A stretch of 64,000 bases of DNA from CALGFI01 sp963786805 (lineage in GTDB: Bacteria > Actinomycetota > UBA4738 > HRBIN12): positions 1 through 64,000 of the forward strand of contig CAWBAK010000005.1 of assembly GCA_963786805.1 (NCBI GenBank). The letters run 5' to 3'. This document shows, in pieces, positions 17,348 to 26,712 of the stretch. The translations under genes were made by a program, and so were the position numbers. The notes below the pieces were generated by a model, which saw nothing but the letters and a program-made list of their open reading frames with translations, did no database searches and was not told where the DNA came from. How positions within the stretch are numbered: position 1 is the stretch's first letter; each line of letters begins with the position of its first letter.

Positions 17348-19879
17348 GTGCTCCGCGCTGCCCTGCGGAGCGTGCTGGCGCGCAAGGTAAGGCTGCTCCT
17401 CACGGGCATCGCGATCCTGCTCGGCGTGAGCTTCATGTCCGGGAGCTATGTGTTGACGGACACCATGGCGAGCGCGTTCGACGAGCTCATCGAGACGGGC
17501 TACGCCGACATCGACGTCGTCGTGCGCCAGGAGAACGCGTTCACGGCCCAGACCAGCGCGCTCGAGGAACGCGACCCGATGCCCGAGTCCGTGCTCGAGA
17601 CGGTGGAGGCGGTCCCCGGGGTCGCGCGGGCGGTGGGGGACGTCCTCGGGTTCGCCCAGATCGTCGACCCGGACACCGGCGACGTGATCGGGACGTTCGG
17701 CCCGCCGACGATCGCCGCCTCGTGGAACGATCTGGCCGGGTTCACGATCCAGACCGGCGCACCACCACGGGGAGAGAACGAGGTCGCCATCGACTCGGGG
17801 ACCGCGGAGGCGAACGGCATCGCCGTCGGCGATCAGCTCCAGATCCTGTTCGAGGGACCACCGGGCGAGTTCGACGTCGTGGGCATCGCGACGTACGGAG
17901 AGGGCGGAAGCCTCTTCGGAGCGACGTACGCGTTGTTCGACCTCCCCACGGCTCAGCGGGTACTCGGCCGCGAGGGACAACTCGACGCCATCTCCGTCGT
18001 CGGTGAGGAGGGAGGGGCCGGCCCGGCCCTGGCGGAACGGATCGCTCAGGAGCTTCCCGAAGACATCGAGGCCGTTCCGGCGTCGACGGTCGTGACCGAG
18101 CAGCAGGACCAGATCGGTCAGAACCTCGGTTTCGTGAGGACCGCCTTCCTCGTGTTCGCATTCGTCGCCCTCTTCGTCGGCGCGTTCATCATCTTCAACA
18201 CCTTCGCCATCACCGTGGCCCAGCGCACCCGTGAGCTCGCCCTGTTCCGCGCGCTGGGAGCCACCGGGCGCCAGGTGATGGGCTCGGTGGTGGTCGAGGC
18301 CGTCGTGGTCGGGCTCGTGTCGTCGGCCGTCGGCGTGCTCGCGGGGATCGGCCTCGCCATCGGACTGAAGGGGCTCCTGTCCGCGATCGGCGTCGACCTG
18401 CCGGCGTCGGGCACGGTGGTTCAGCTCCGGACGGTCGTCGTCTCGATCCTCGTCGGCACGATCGTGACGACGATCGCGGCGATCGTTCCGGCTCGCCGGG
18501 CGGCTCGTATCGCGCCGGTGGAGGCGCTGCGGGAGGCGCAGGACCGGCCGGGGCGCTCTCTGCGGTTCCGGCTCGTCAGCGGGCTGATCGTTCTGGCGCT
18601 CGGCATCGCGCCGCTCCTGTACGGCCTGTTCGGTCGTCCCGACGATGCCCTTCAACTCGTCGGGATCGGCGTGGCATTGACGTTCATCGGCGTGGCGATG
18701 CTGACGCCGCTGATCGCTCGGCCCATCGCGGGCGCGATCGGTGCCCCGGTTCGCACATTGGGCGTTCCCGGCAAGCTCGCGCGCGAGAACTCGATGCGCA
18801 ATCCGCGCCGAACTGCAGCGACGGCCTCCGCGCTCATGATCGGCCTTGGCCTCGTCGTCTTCGTCGCCGTGTTCGGCGCTTCGGCGAAGGCCTCGACGAC
18901 GGTGGTCCTCGAGCGCACGCTGCGGTCCGACTTCATCGTCACCTCGCCCTCGTTCACCGGCTTCAGCGTGTCGGCGGCCGACGAGGTCCGTGCCCTGCCC
19001 GGCGTTTCCACCGTGTCGGAGGTCCGGCAGGCCGAGGCCAAGGTCCAAGGCGGGACGGTGTTCATGACCGGTATCGACCCCGCAACGTTCGCGACCGTAT
19101 CCGAGATCGGCATCGTCGGGGGGGACCTCACCGGCCTGGGGCAACCGAACACGATCGCGATCCACGAGGACGTGGCCGCCGGCGAGGGATGGGGCATCGG
19201 CGACCCTGTGGTCGTCGAGTGGCCGGCGACCGGCAAGACGGAGCTCGAGGTCGCGCTGATCTACTCCGAGAACGGGCTGGTCGGGGACTGGCTGACGTCG
19301 CTCGAGACGTACGACGCGAACGTCGCAGCGCGCCTCGACCTCTTCGCCCTGGTCAAGGTGGAGGACGGAGCCGACCTCGGCGCCGTCCGGTCGGACCTCG
19401 AGTCCGCGCTCGAGGCCTACCCGAACGTCGAGGTCCAGGACCAGGCCCAATTCCGCGAGATGTATGCGACGTTCGTGAACCAGATCCTGAACATCGTGAC
19501 GGCGCTCCTGCTCTTCGCGGTCTTCATCGCGCTCTTCGGGGTCATGAACACGCTCTATCTCTCGATCTACGAGCGAACGCGCGAGCTCGGCCTCCTGCGT
19601 GCGGTCGGCCTGACCCGAAGGCAGACCCGAGCCATGGTTCGTCGCGAAGCCGGGATCATCGCGGTGATGGGGGCGCTGCTCGGCATCGTGATCGGCATCG
19701 CGTTCGGATGGGCGATGCAGCGGGCGCTCGAGCCCGAGGGCTTCACGGAGCTCGGGATCCCGGGGGTTCAGCTCGCGATCTACGTCGCGTTCGCCGCGTT
19801 GTTCGGATGGTTGTTCGCGGTCTTCCCAGCGCGCCGGGCGGCGCGGCTGAACATCCTCGAGGCGATCTCCTACGAGTAG
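17348..19879 (+). CDS. ABC transporter permease with two FtsX domains
   Basis: 843 residues from GTG 17348, one base after the ATPase stop. Order: an N-terminal helix (LLLTGIAILLGVSFMSGSYV), an extracytoplasmic MacB-PCD-like domain, a first FtsX trio (FLVFAFVALFVGAFIIFNTF, VVEAVVVGLVSSAVGVLAGI, ILVGTIVTTIAAIVPARRAA), two more helices, a central helix starting the second half (MIGLGLVVFVAVFGASAKAS), a second outside domain and a second FtsX trio ending PARRAARLNILEAISYE. About ten membrane segments in all. This duplicated layout is typical of actinobacterial exporters of lipids, peptides or drugs; the substrate is unknown. Confidence 0.9.
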   Translation: MLRAALRSVLARKVRLLLTGIAILLGVSFMSGSYVLTDTMASAFDELIETGYADIDVVVRQENAFTAQTSALEERDPMPESVLETVEAVPGVARAVGDVLGFAQIVDPDTGDVIGTFGPPTIAASWNDLAGFTIQTGAPPRGENEVAIDSGTAEANGIAVGDQLQILFEGPPGEFDVVGIATYGEGGSLFGATYALFDLPTAQRVLGREGQLDAISVVGEEGGAGPALAERIAQELPEDIEAVPASTVVTEQQDQIGQNLGFVRTAFLVFAFVALFVGAFIIFNTFAITVAQRTRELALFRALGATGRQVMGSVVVEAVVVGLVSSAVGVLAGIGLAIGLKGLLSAIGVDLPASGTVVQLRTVVVSILVGTIVTTIAAIVPARRAARIAPVEALREAQDRPGRSLRFRLVSGLIVLALGIAPLLYGLFGRPDDALQLVGIGVALTFIGVAMLTPLIARPIAGAIGAPVRTLGVPGKLARENSMRNPRRTAATASALMIGLGLVVFVAVFGASAKASTTVVLERTLRSDFIVTSPSFTGFSVSAADEVRALPGVSTVSEVRQAEAKVQGGTVFMTGIDPATFATVSEIGIVGGDLTGLGQPNTIAIHEDVAAGEGWGIGDPVVVEWPATGKTELEVALIYSENGLVGDWLTSLETYDANVAARLDLFALVKVEDGADLGAVRSDLESALEAYPNVEVQDQAQFREMYATFVNQILNIVTALLLFAVFIALFGVMNTLYLSIYERTRELGLLRAVGLTRRQTRAMVRREAGIIAVMGALLGIVIGIAFGWAMQRALEPEGFTELGIPGVQLAIYVAFAALFGWLFAVFPARRAARLNILEAISYE

Positions 19880-19891
19880 ACGGCCGATATC

Positions 19892-21830
19892 ATGGCCGTT
19901 CCCATGCCGAAGATCGAGCTCGCCGAGGGTCGTTCCACCGAGCTTCCAGAGGGGGAGCCCCTCGGCTCGGTCATGCCGCCCGACGCCATCGCCGCGCGCT
20001 TCGACGGGGCGCTCGTCGACCTGTCCTTCGTGCCGTCCCGTGACGGGAAGGCCGAGCCCGTGGCCGCGTCGGACCCGGACGGGTTGCACGTGATGCGGCA
20101 CTCGGCTGCGCACGTCCTGGCGCACGCGGCCTGCGATCTGTGGCCCGGGACCAAGTACGCGATCGGTCCGCCGATCGACGACGGCTTCTACTACGACTTC
20201 GCGCTTCCCGAGCCCGGTCTCCGAGTCCGACCTGGAGAAGGTCGAGGGCCGGATGCGCGAGATCGCCGCGGAGGACCTGCCGTTCGTGCGCGAGGAGATC
20301 TCGCGCGCCGAGGCGCTCGAGCGTTTCGCGGATCAGCCGTACAAGCGGGAGATCATCGAGAGCCTCGAGGAGGGAGAGGTCTCCGGCGGCGACACCGTCA
20401 CGATCTACCGCAACGACGGGTGGTCGGATCTCTGCCTCGGTCCGCACGTCCCGTCCACGGGCCGGGTGGGGACGTTCAAGCTCACGAAGCTCGCCGGCGC
20501 CTACTGGCGTGGCGACGAGACGCGTCCGATGTTGCAGCGCATCTACGGGACGGCGTGGCCCACCCAGGCCGACCTGGACGACTACCTCCACCGGCTCGAA
20601 GAGGCGGAGAAGCGCGACCATCGCAAACTCGGTCGCGAGCTCGACCTGTTCAGCTCTCCGGAGGAGCTCGGGCCGGGCCTGTGGATCTGGCACCCGAGGG
20701 GTGGCATCTTCCGCAAGGAGCTCGAGGACTACGTCCGGAACCTGCACCTGGACCGGGATTACGACCTGATCGTCACGCCGCACATCGCGCGCTCGATCCT
20801 GTGGGAGACCAGCGGGCACCTCGACAAGTACGCGGACAACATGTACCCGCCCATGCACGACGAGCAGGGCGACTACTACGTGAAGCCGATGAACTGTCCG
20901 TTCCACGTGCTCGTGTACAAGTCGAAGATCCGGTCGTACCGAGAGCTGCCGGTCCGGCTGTCCGAGCTCGGCACGATCTACCGACACGAGCGCATGGGCA
21001 CCCTGCACGGGTTGCTCCGGATCCGCGGCGGGACCCAGGACGACTCCCACATCATCTGCACGCCCGACCAGCTCGTCGACGAGATCCTCTCCGTCTTCGA
21101 TCTGACGCTGGAGATCCTCGGCACCTTCGGATTCACCGAGCCGCTCATCAAACTGTCGACGTTGCCGGGACAGACGATCGTGACGCCGGAGATGGCGGCC
21201 AAGGCCACCGAGGCGCTCACGAACGCACTGGAGAAGAGCGGGCTGCCGTACCAGGTCGCCGAGGGCGAAGGCGCGTTCTACGGGCCGAAGGTCGACTTCG
21301 ACTTCAAGGACGCGATCGGGCGCCTGTGGCAGCTCACCACCGTGCAGTGCGACTTCGGCCTACCCGAGCGCTTCGAGATGGAGTACGTCGGCGAGGACAA
21401 CCAGCGCCACCGCCCGGTGATGATCCATCGCGCCATCCTCGGCACCCTCGAGCGATTCAGCGCCGTGCTGATCGAGCACTACGGCGGCGCGTTCCCGCTC
21501 TGGCTCGCTCCGGAGCACGTGCGTCTCGTTCCTGTGGCCGACCGACACCTCGAGCACGCACGCGAGCTTGCCGCGAAGCTCCGCGGGGCCGGCCTCCGGC
21601 CCGACGTCGACGCCTCGGGTGAGACCGTCGGCAAGAAGGTGCGCGCCGCCCAGCTGATGAAGGCGCCGTACGTCCTCGTCATCGGCGACAAGGAGATCGA
21701 GTCGGGCGAGGTGACCGTTCGGGACCGGCAGGGAACCGAGACCAGGGGCGTGGGGCTCGAGGGCTTCATCGCCGCGCTCGTCGAGGAGGTCCGCACGCGC
21801 CGCCTCACGCAGTCCCGGTTCGAGGGCTAG
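19892..21830 (+). CDS. thrS: Threonine--tRNA ligase (one frameshift)
   Basis: About 645 residues when repaired, from ATG 19892 (or ATG 19904). A short N-terminal TGS domain (MPKIELAEGRSTELPEGE) is followed by the editing domain with HxxxH (LHVMRHSAAHVLAHAAC) and IGPPIDDGFYYDF. The class II core has the zinc cysteine in KPMNCPFHVLVYKS, motif 2 YRHERMGTLHGLLRIRG and motif 3 MIHRAILGTLERF; the anticodon-binding domain follows from about 21500. The frame breaks near 20216, where removing one G after CCC restores FALPEP-VSESDLEKVEG. As a single-copy essential gene it should be intact, so the break is almost certainly a sequencing error. Confidence 0.95.
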
Positions 21831-21832
21831 CG

Positions 21833-22324
21833 GTGGACCGTCTCTGGTCGCCCTGGCGGATGGAGTACATCGAGTCGGACCGGGACGACGAGGGCGAGGG
21901 ATGCGTCTTCTGCGCGCTGGCGGCGTCCGACGATCCCGATGGCGCCCGCGTCCTGGCGCGTGACGAGCTCGCGTTCGTCACGCTGGCGAAGTACCCGTAC
22001 AACCCCGGTCACGTGCTCGTGCTGCCCGTCCGGCACGCGGACGATCCCGAGACGCTGTCGTCCGAGGAAAGCGCCGCGATCACCCGGCTGACGAACCGGT
22101 CCCTGCGGGCGCTCCGGGAGGCGATGGCCCCCGACGGCTTCAACCTGGGGTTGAACCTCGGCCGGGCCGCCGGGGCGGGGATCCCGGCCCACCTGCACTG
22201 GCACGTCGTCCCGCGCTGGGAGGGCGACACCAACTTCATGCCCGTCGTGGGCCAGACCCGCGTCCTGCCCGAGCTCCTCCAGGAGACCTACCTAAAGCTT
22301 CGGCCTCGCTTCGTCGAGGACTGA
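21833..22324 (+). CDS. HIT-domain protein (nucleotide hydrolase/phosphorylase, Rv2613c type)
   Basis: 163 residues from GTG 21833, two bases after thrS. The N-terminus (MDRLWSPWRMEYIES) and zinc pair CVFCAL are typical of the actinobacterial HIT proteins next to thrS. The histidine triad is HLHWHVVPR, and YPYNPGHVLVLPVRH precedes it. In M. tuberculosis the thrS-linked homologue has been described as an Ap4A phosphorylase, which splits diadenosine tetraphosphate with phosphate. Such dinucleotides arise as aminoacyl-tRNA synthetase by-products, which would explain linkage to thrS. The specific activity here is inferred from synteny. Confidence 0.9.
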   Translation: MDRLWSPWRMEYIESDRDDEGEGCVFCALAASDDPDGARVLARDELAFVTLAKYPYNPGHVLVLPVRHADDPETLSSEESAAITRLTNRSLRALREAMAPDGFNLGLNLGRAAGAGIPAHLHWHVVPRWEGDTNFMPVVGQTRVLPELLQETYLKLRPRFVED

Positions 22325-22327
22325 AAC

Positions 22328-23119
22328 GTGGTCGAAGGTTACGTACCCGTCGAGGGCGGGCGCCTCTGGTACGAGCGCGCCGGCGAGGGATTCCCCGTCG
22401 TCCTGATCCACCCGGGCCTGTGGGACTCGCGGATCTGGGACGGCCAGTTCGACGATTTCGCGCAGCAGCACGACGTGATCCGCTACGACCTTCGCGGGTA
22501 CGGCCGGTCGGCCCTCCCGTACGGGCCTTACTCCGATCTCCGCGACCTCGTGCGTCTCCTCGAGGAGCTCGAGGTGCCGCGGTGCGCGCTCGTCGGGTGC
22601 GCCACCGGGGCGCAGCTCGCGATCGACTTCGCGCTGGCGTTCCCGGAGGTAGCCGATGCCATCGTCGCGGTCTCCCCGACGGTGTCGGGATACGCATGGG
22701 AAGACCGCGGTCTCGGTGTGCTCATGGACGAGGTCGCGCGCGCGGTCCGCGAGGGCGACCTGACCGCGGCGATCGAGCTCGAGCTGGCGGTGTGGGCACC
22801 GGTCTCGGCCCAGGACCCCTCGACGAACGGCCACGTCCGCACGATCGCGATGGACAACGCGCACGTCCTCGAACGCGGCGACACGCTCCTGGAGACGGGA
22901 CCGTCCGCGCTCCCGAACCTCGGCGGCCTGCAGGCGGCGACGATGATCGTCGTCGGCGACCGGGACCTGGCCGAGACCCATGCGATCGCCGACCTGCTCG
23001 CGAGCGCGGTCCCCGGCGCGATGAAGCGTGTGATCGCCGACGCCGATCAGCTCGTGCACGTCGGCAAGCCCGAGCGGTTCAACCGGCTCGTCCTGGACTT
23101 CCTGTCGTTCCGCATGTGA
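22328..23119 (+). CDS. Alpha/beta-hydrolase-fold protein lacking the nucleophile (pseudo-hydrolase)
   Basis: 263 residues from GTG 22328. The fold landmarks are clear: HPGLWDSRIWDGQF (oxyanion region), VIRYDLRGYGRSALP, MIVVGDRDLAE (acid) and ADQLVHVGKPERFNRLV (histidine). The nucleophile elbow, however, reads LVGCATGAQLA: residue 92, where GxSxG has serine, is alanine (GCC at 22601-22603). The frame is clean around it, so this is not a frameshift effect. It is probably catalytically dead by the serine mechanism and may bind a ligand or partner with the intact paralogue 10 bases downstream. Both interrupt the ancestral thrS-HIT-pgsA order. Confidence 0.85.
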   Translation: MVEGYVPVEGGRLWYERAGEGFPVVLIHPGLWDSRIWDGQFDDFAQQHDVIRYDLRGYGRSALPYGPYSDLRDLVRLLEELEVPRCALVGCATGAQLAIDFALAFPEVADAIVAVSPTVSGYAWEDRGLGVLMDEVARAVREGDLTAAIELELAVWAPVSAQDPSTNGHVRTIAMDNAHVLERGDTLLETGPSALPNLGGLQAATMIVVGDRDLAETHAIADLLASAVPGAMKRVIADADQLVHVGKPERFNRLVLDFLSFRM

Positions 23120-23129
23120 CCCTCCTGGG

Positions 23130-23960
23130 GTGACGCACCTCGATACCGGCAGCGTGGAGGTCAACGGCGGCCGCATCGAGTTCGACATGGCGGGCGATGG
23201 GTCACCACCCGTGGTGTTCCTCCACCCCGGACTTTGGGATCGACGGACATGGGACGATCAGTTCGGAGTCTTCGCGAAGACCTATCGCGTGGTTCGGTAC
23301 GACGCGCGTGGATACGGTCGCTCCAGCCGTCCGGAGCCGGGGCATCCGTACTCGCGCGTCGATGACCTCGCCGCCGTGATGGACGCAACCGGCGTCGATC
23401 GTGCCGCACTCGTCGGATGCTCGATGGGCGGGGGGATCGCGCTCGACTTCGTCCTCGCGCATCCCGAGCGCGTATCGGCGCTGGTGCTGGCCGCCCCCGG
23501 GCTCGCCGGCTTCGAAGGCACCCCGGAAGAGGAGGCGTCGTGGGAGGCCGAGTGGGGTGAGCTCGATCGCGCCATCGACGCGGCGATCGCGGCAGGTGAG
23601 CTCGAACGAGCCGAGGATCTTCGTTTGAAGATCTGGGCTCCCCTCGGAACGGACGACGATGCGGGGCGCCGCATCCGTCAGATCGCCTTCGACAACCTCC
23701 ACGAGATCACGATGGACGAGAGCGGCGACTCGAGGCCTGTTCCTCCTGCGATCGAGCGGTTGGAGGAGATCCGGTCTCCCACGCTGGTGCTTCCGGCGGA
23801 GCACGACCCGCCGTGGCACGCGAGGATCTGCGAGGTGCTAGCCGCTCGGATCCCCCACGCCCGCTTGATCGAGATCCCAGGAACCGACCACGTCGTGAAC
23901 ATGAGGCAACCGGCCGAGTTCGATCGCGTGGTGCTCGAGTTCCTGGGCGAGGTGGTCTGA
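23130..23960 (+). CDS. Alpha/beta hydrolase, intact triad
   Basis: 276 residues from GTG 23130. It is paralogous to the preceding gene (shared HPGLWDRRTWDDQF, VVRYDARGYGRSSRP). The nucleophile is present as Ser98 in ALVGCSMGGGIAL. The acid is in VLPAEHDPPWHAR and the histidine in IPGTDHVVNMRQPAEFD. A cap region lies at residues ~125-190. Such proteins hydrolyse esters, lactones or similar; no substrate can be assigned. The two genes are 10 bases apart and surely co-transcribed. The gene converges on the EF-G2 gene with a 19-base gap. Confidence 0.9.
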   Translation: MTHLDTGSVEVNGGRIEFDMAGDGSPPVVFLHPGLWDRRTWDDQFGVFAKTYRVVRYDARGYGRSSRPEPGHPYSRVDDLAAVMDATGVDRAALVGCSMGGGIALDFVLAHPERVSALVLAAPGLAGFEGTPEEEASWEAEWGELDRAIDAAIAAGELERAEDLRLKIWAPLGTDDDAGRRIRQIAFDNLHEITMDESGDSRPVPPAIERLEEIRSPTLVLPAEHDPPWHARICEVLAARIPHARLIEIPGTDHVVNMRQPAEFDRVVLEFLGEVV

Positions 23961-23979
23961 CCCTCGAGCTGGCGGGGCG

Positions 23980-26071
23980 CTACTTCTTGTGTCGCTTCTT
24001 CCCTCGCCTGCTGGGCCTCGGCGATGATCTTGTCCGCCAGGTGCGAGGGCATCTCCTCGTAGTGCGAGAACTGCATCGTGAACGCCGCACGGCCTCCGGT
24101 CATCGAGCGCAGGTCGATCGAGTAGCGGGCGACCTCGGCTTGCGGGACGAGGGCCTTCACGCGCTGCTTGCCGCCGCCGGCCGACTCCATGCCCTGGATC
24201 TTCGCGCGCCGCGAGTTGAGGTCGCCCATGATGTCGCCGGTGTGGGACTCGGGAACGACGACGTCGACCTCGACGACCGGCTCGAGCAGGACGACGCCGG
24301 CGGTCGCGGCAGCATCCTTCAGCGCGAGCGATCCAGCCAGCTGGAAGGCCATGTCGGATGAGTCCACGGCGTGGAACTTCCCGTCCAGCAGGGTGCACCG
24401 GATGTCGACCATCGGGTTCCCGCTGATCACGCCCTGCTGCATCGTCTTGACGACGCCCTTCTCGACGGACCCGATGAACTGATTGGGGATCGCACCGCCG
24501 AAGATCTTGTCGACGAAGTCGAACCCCTCGCCGCGCCCGAGCGGCTCGATCTCGACGGTGCAGACCGCGTACTGCCCGTGGCCCCCCGTCTGCTTCACGT
24601 GCCGGCCGAGGCCCTTGCCGGGACCGCGGATCGTCTCGCGGAACGCGATCCGGGCCGGCGCAGTCGTGACCTCGACGCCGAACTTCCGCTTCATCCGCTC
24701 GATCTGGACGTCCAGGTGCGCCTCGCCCATGCCGTACATCACGGTCTCGTGCGTCTCTTCGGAACGCTCGATCCGCAACGTGGGATCCTCCTCGCGCAGG
24801 CGAGAGAGCGCGGTCGAAAGCTTCTCCTCGTCGCCCTTGGTCTTCGGGGTGATCGCGAAGGCCAGGAGCGGCTCGGGCATCTCGGCGGCGGCGATCGTCA
24901 CCGGGTCGTCCTTGGTCGAGAACGTGTCGCCGGTGGTGGTGTGCGCCAGCTTGGCCACCGCGCCGATGTCGCCGGCCGGCACCTCGGACACCGAGTCGTG
25001 CTCCTTGCCCCGAAGCACGAACACCTGGCCTACGCGCTCCTCGGTGCCTTTCGTCGCGTTGTGGACCGAGGAGTCGGGGCGAACCTTGCCGGAGAACACG
25101 CGGAACATCGTGATGTGGCCGACGTAGGGGTCGGACACCGTCTTGAACACGTAGGCGGTCAGTGGTTGGTTCGGGTCGCAGGGCCGCTCCTTCTCCTCGC
25201 CGGACTTCGTCGTGACGGTGACGGGACCGCGGTCCACGGGGGAGGGGAACTCGTCGGCGATGAACTGGAGCACGCGGTCGACACCGATCGGCTTCGTCGC
25301 CGAAGCGCAGAGGACCGGAGCGATCCGCGCCTCGGCGAACCCCTTCTTCACGCCGTGGAGGACCTCGTCCTCGGAGAGTCCGCCCTCCTCCAGGTACTTC
25401 TCGATCAGGCTGTCATCGGACTCGGCGACGGCCTCGACGAGCTTCTCGCGGAAGGGGTCCGCCTTCCCGTGGATGTCGTCGGGCCATTCGCCCTCGGTCG
25501 GTTTCCCGCTCGCGTCGTAGCGATAGGCCTTCATCGACTGCAGGTCCGCAACGCCCTCGAAGTCGTGCTCCTCGCCGAGCGGGAGCTCGAGCGGCGCGAC
25601 CTGCGTTCCGAACGCCTGCACGAGCTGATCCAGGGTCCGTTCGAAGGACGCCCGCTCGCGGTCGAGCTTGTTGATCAAGATCGCGCGCGGCAGGCCGGCC
25701 TCGACCGCGAGCTCCCATGCGACCTCGGTCTGCACCTCCACGCCGTCGACGGCCGAGACCACGAGCAGCACGGCATCGGCAGCCCGGACCGCGGACCGCA
25801 CGTCCCCCACGAAATCCGCGTATCCGGGGGCGTCGAGAACGTTGATCTTCACGCCGTTCCACTCCACGGGCGCCATCGCGAGCGACACGCTGATGCCCTT
25901 CTTCGTCTCTTCGGGCTCGAAGTCACTCACCGTGTTGCCGTCTTCCACCGTACCCATCCGGGTGGTGGCCCCGGATTCGAAGAGCATCGCTTCCAGCAGC
26001 GTCGTCTTCCCGGAACCGCCGTGGCCGACCAGGAGAACGTTGCGGATGTCGCTCGGGTCGTAGGTCTTCAT
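23980..26071 (-). CDS. fusA2: Elongation factor G-like protein EF-G2
   Basis: About 697 residues from ATG 26069-26071, with AAGGAGC five bases upstream. The GTPase domain has P-loop GHGGSGKTTL, G3 DAPGYADF (canonical EF-G has DTPGHxDF) and G4 NKLDRERAS. Domains II-V follow, with GHGQYAVCTVEIEPL, KGVVKTMQQGVISGNPM and the domain V region RYSIDLRSMTGGRAAFTMQF. This matches the actinobacterial EF-G2 group (MSMEG_6535-like), a GTPase reported not to substitute for EF-G in translocation; its role is unclear. The 3' end has a one-base slip: repaired, it ends in KKRHKK before TAG (23980-23982); as written, the frame runs on to 23678. Confidence 0.9.
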
Positions 26072-26190
26072 CGGGCTCCTTGCGTGGGTCGCGCGGACGT
26101 CCGGGAATCCTACCCCGGCGGCTCGCTCCGGCATCCGCCGGCATCCGGGTCGCCGAAGACCCGGTGATAGGCTCGCGGCCGGTGGTGGGC

Positions 26191-26712
26191 GTGAGCGTGC
26201 GCGAACAAGTCGGCGAACGCGCCGCGGTGCCGGTCCTGTGCACGGTCGCGGCCGCCGCTATCGGCGTCGCCACATGGCGGCTGATCGACCGCGACCCCCA
26301 CGTGGCGGGATGGGCCGCGCTGGTTGCGGGGGGTTGTCTCGTCGCTGCGGGGGCGGTGCTCCGCGCCGAGGACCGCCGGGCTCGCGTCGTCCTTTCCTTC
26401 GCCGACCGGGCGTTCGACGGGTGCATCCTGGCCGCGCTCGCGTGGGCGATGAGGTCGACGGATGCATCCGTTGCCGCGGCGGCGATCGTGGCACTCGCCG
26501 CCGGGTACCTGGCCTCGTACATCCGCGCCAAGGGAGGGTCGCTCGGATACGGGATCGAGGAGGGCGTGGTGACGCCGGTGCTTCGATACGGCTTGCTTTC
26601 GCTCGCGCTGATCCTCGACTGGACCTCGTGGGCCATCTGGACGATCGCCTGGTTGATGCTGCTGGTCGCGGCGGTTCGAGCGAGCCAGGTCGCCAAGGAG
26701 GAACGAGCGTGA
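26191..26712 (+). CDS. Degenerate CDP-alcohol phosphotransferase-like membrane protein (PgsA position)
   Basis: 173 residues from GTG 26191. It has about five hydrophobic segments and sits directly before patA and pimA, where actinobacteria carry pgsA (phosphatidylinositol-phosphate synthase). The C-terminal half resembles PgsA (FADRAFDGCILAALAWA, YLASYIRAKGGSLGYGIEEG). The signature DGx2ARx8Gx3Dx3D is not intact: the nearest text is EDRRAR (residues 60-65), followed only six residues later by DRAFD. The first catalytic aspartate and glycine are replaced, the spacing is shortened, and the protein is about 30-40 residues shorter than usual. It may be inactive or divergent. Its stop overlaps the patA start (GTGA). 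Confidence 0.6.
   Translation: MSVREQVGERAAVPVLCTVAAAAIGVATWRLIDRDPHVAGWAALVAGGCLVAAGAVLRAEDRRARVVLSFADRAFDGCILAALAWAMRSTDASVAAAAIVALAAGYLASYIRAKGGSLGYGIEEGVVTPVLRYGLLSLALILDWTSWAIWTIAWLMLLVAAVRASQVAKEERA

Noticed and set aside
17216..20125. 969-codon open frame on the minus strand opposite the ABC permease and thrS start
   Set aside because: Composition is Arg/Asp/His-rich shadow sequence typical of high-GC antisense frames. It has no recognisable domain, and the plus strand encodes clear FtsX and ThrRS domains.
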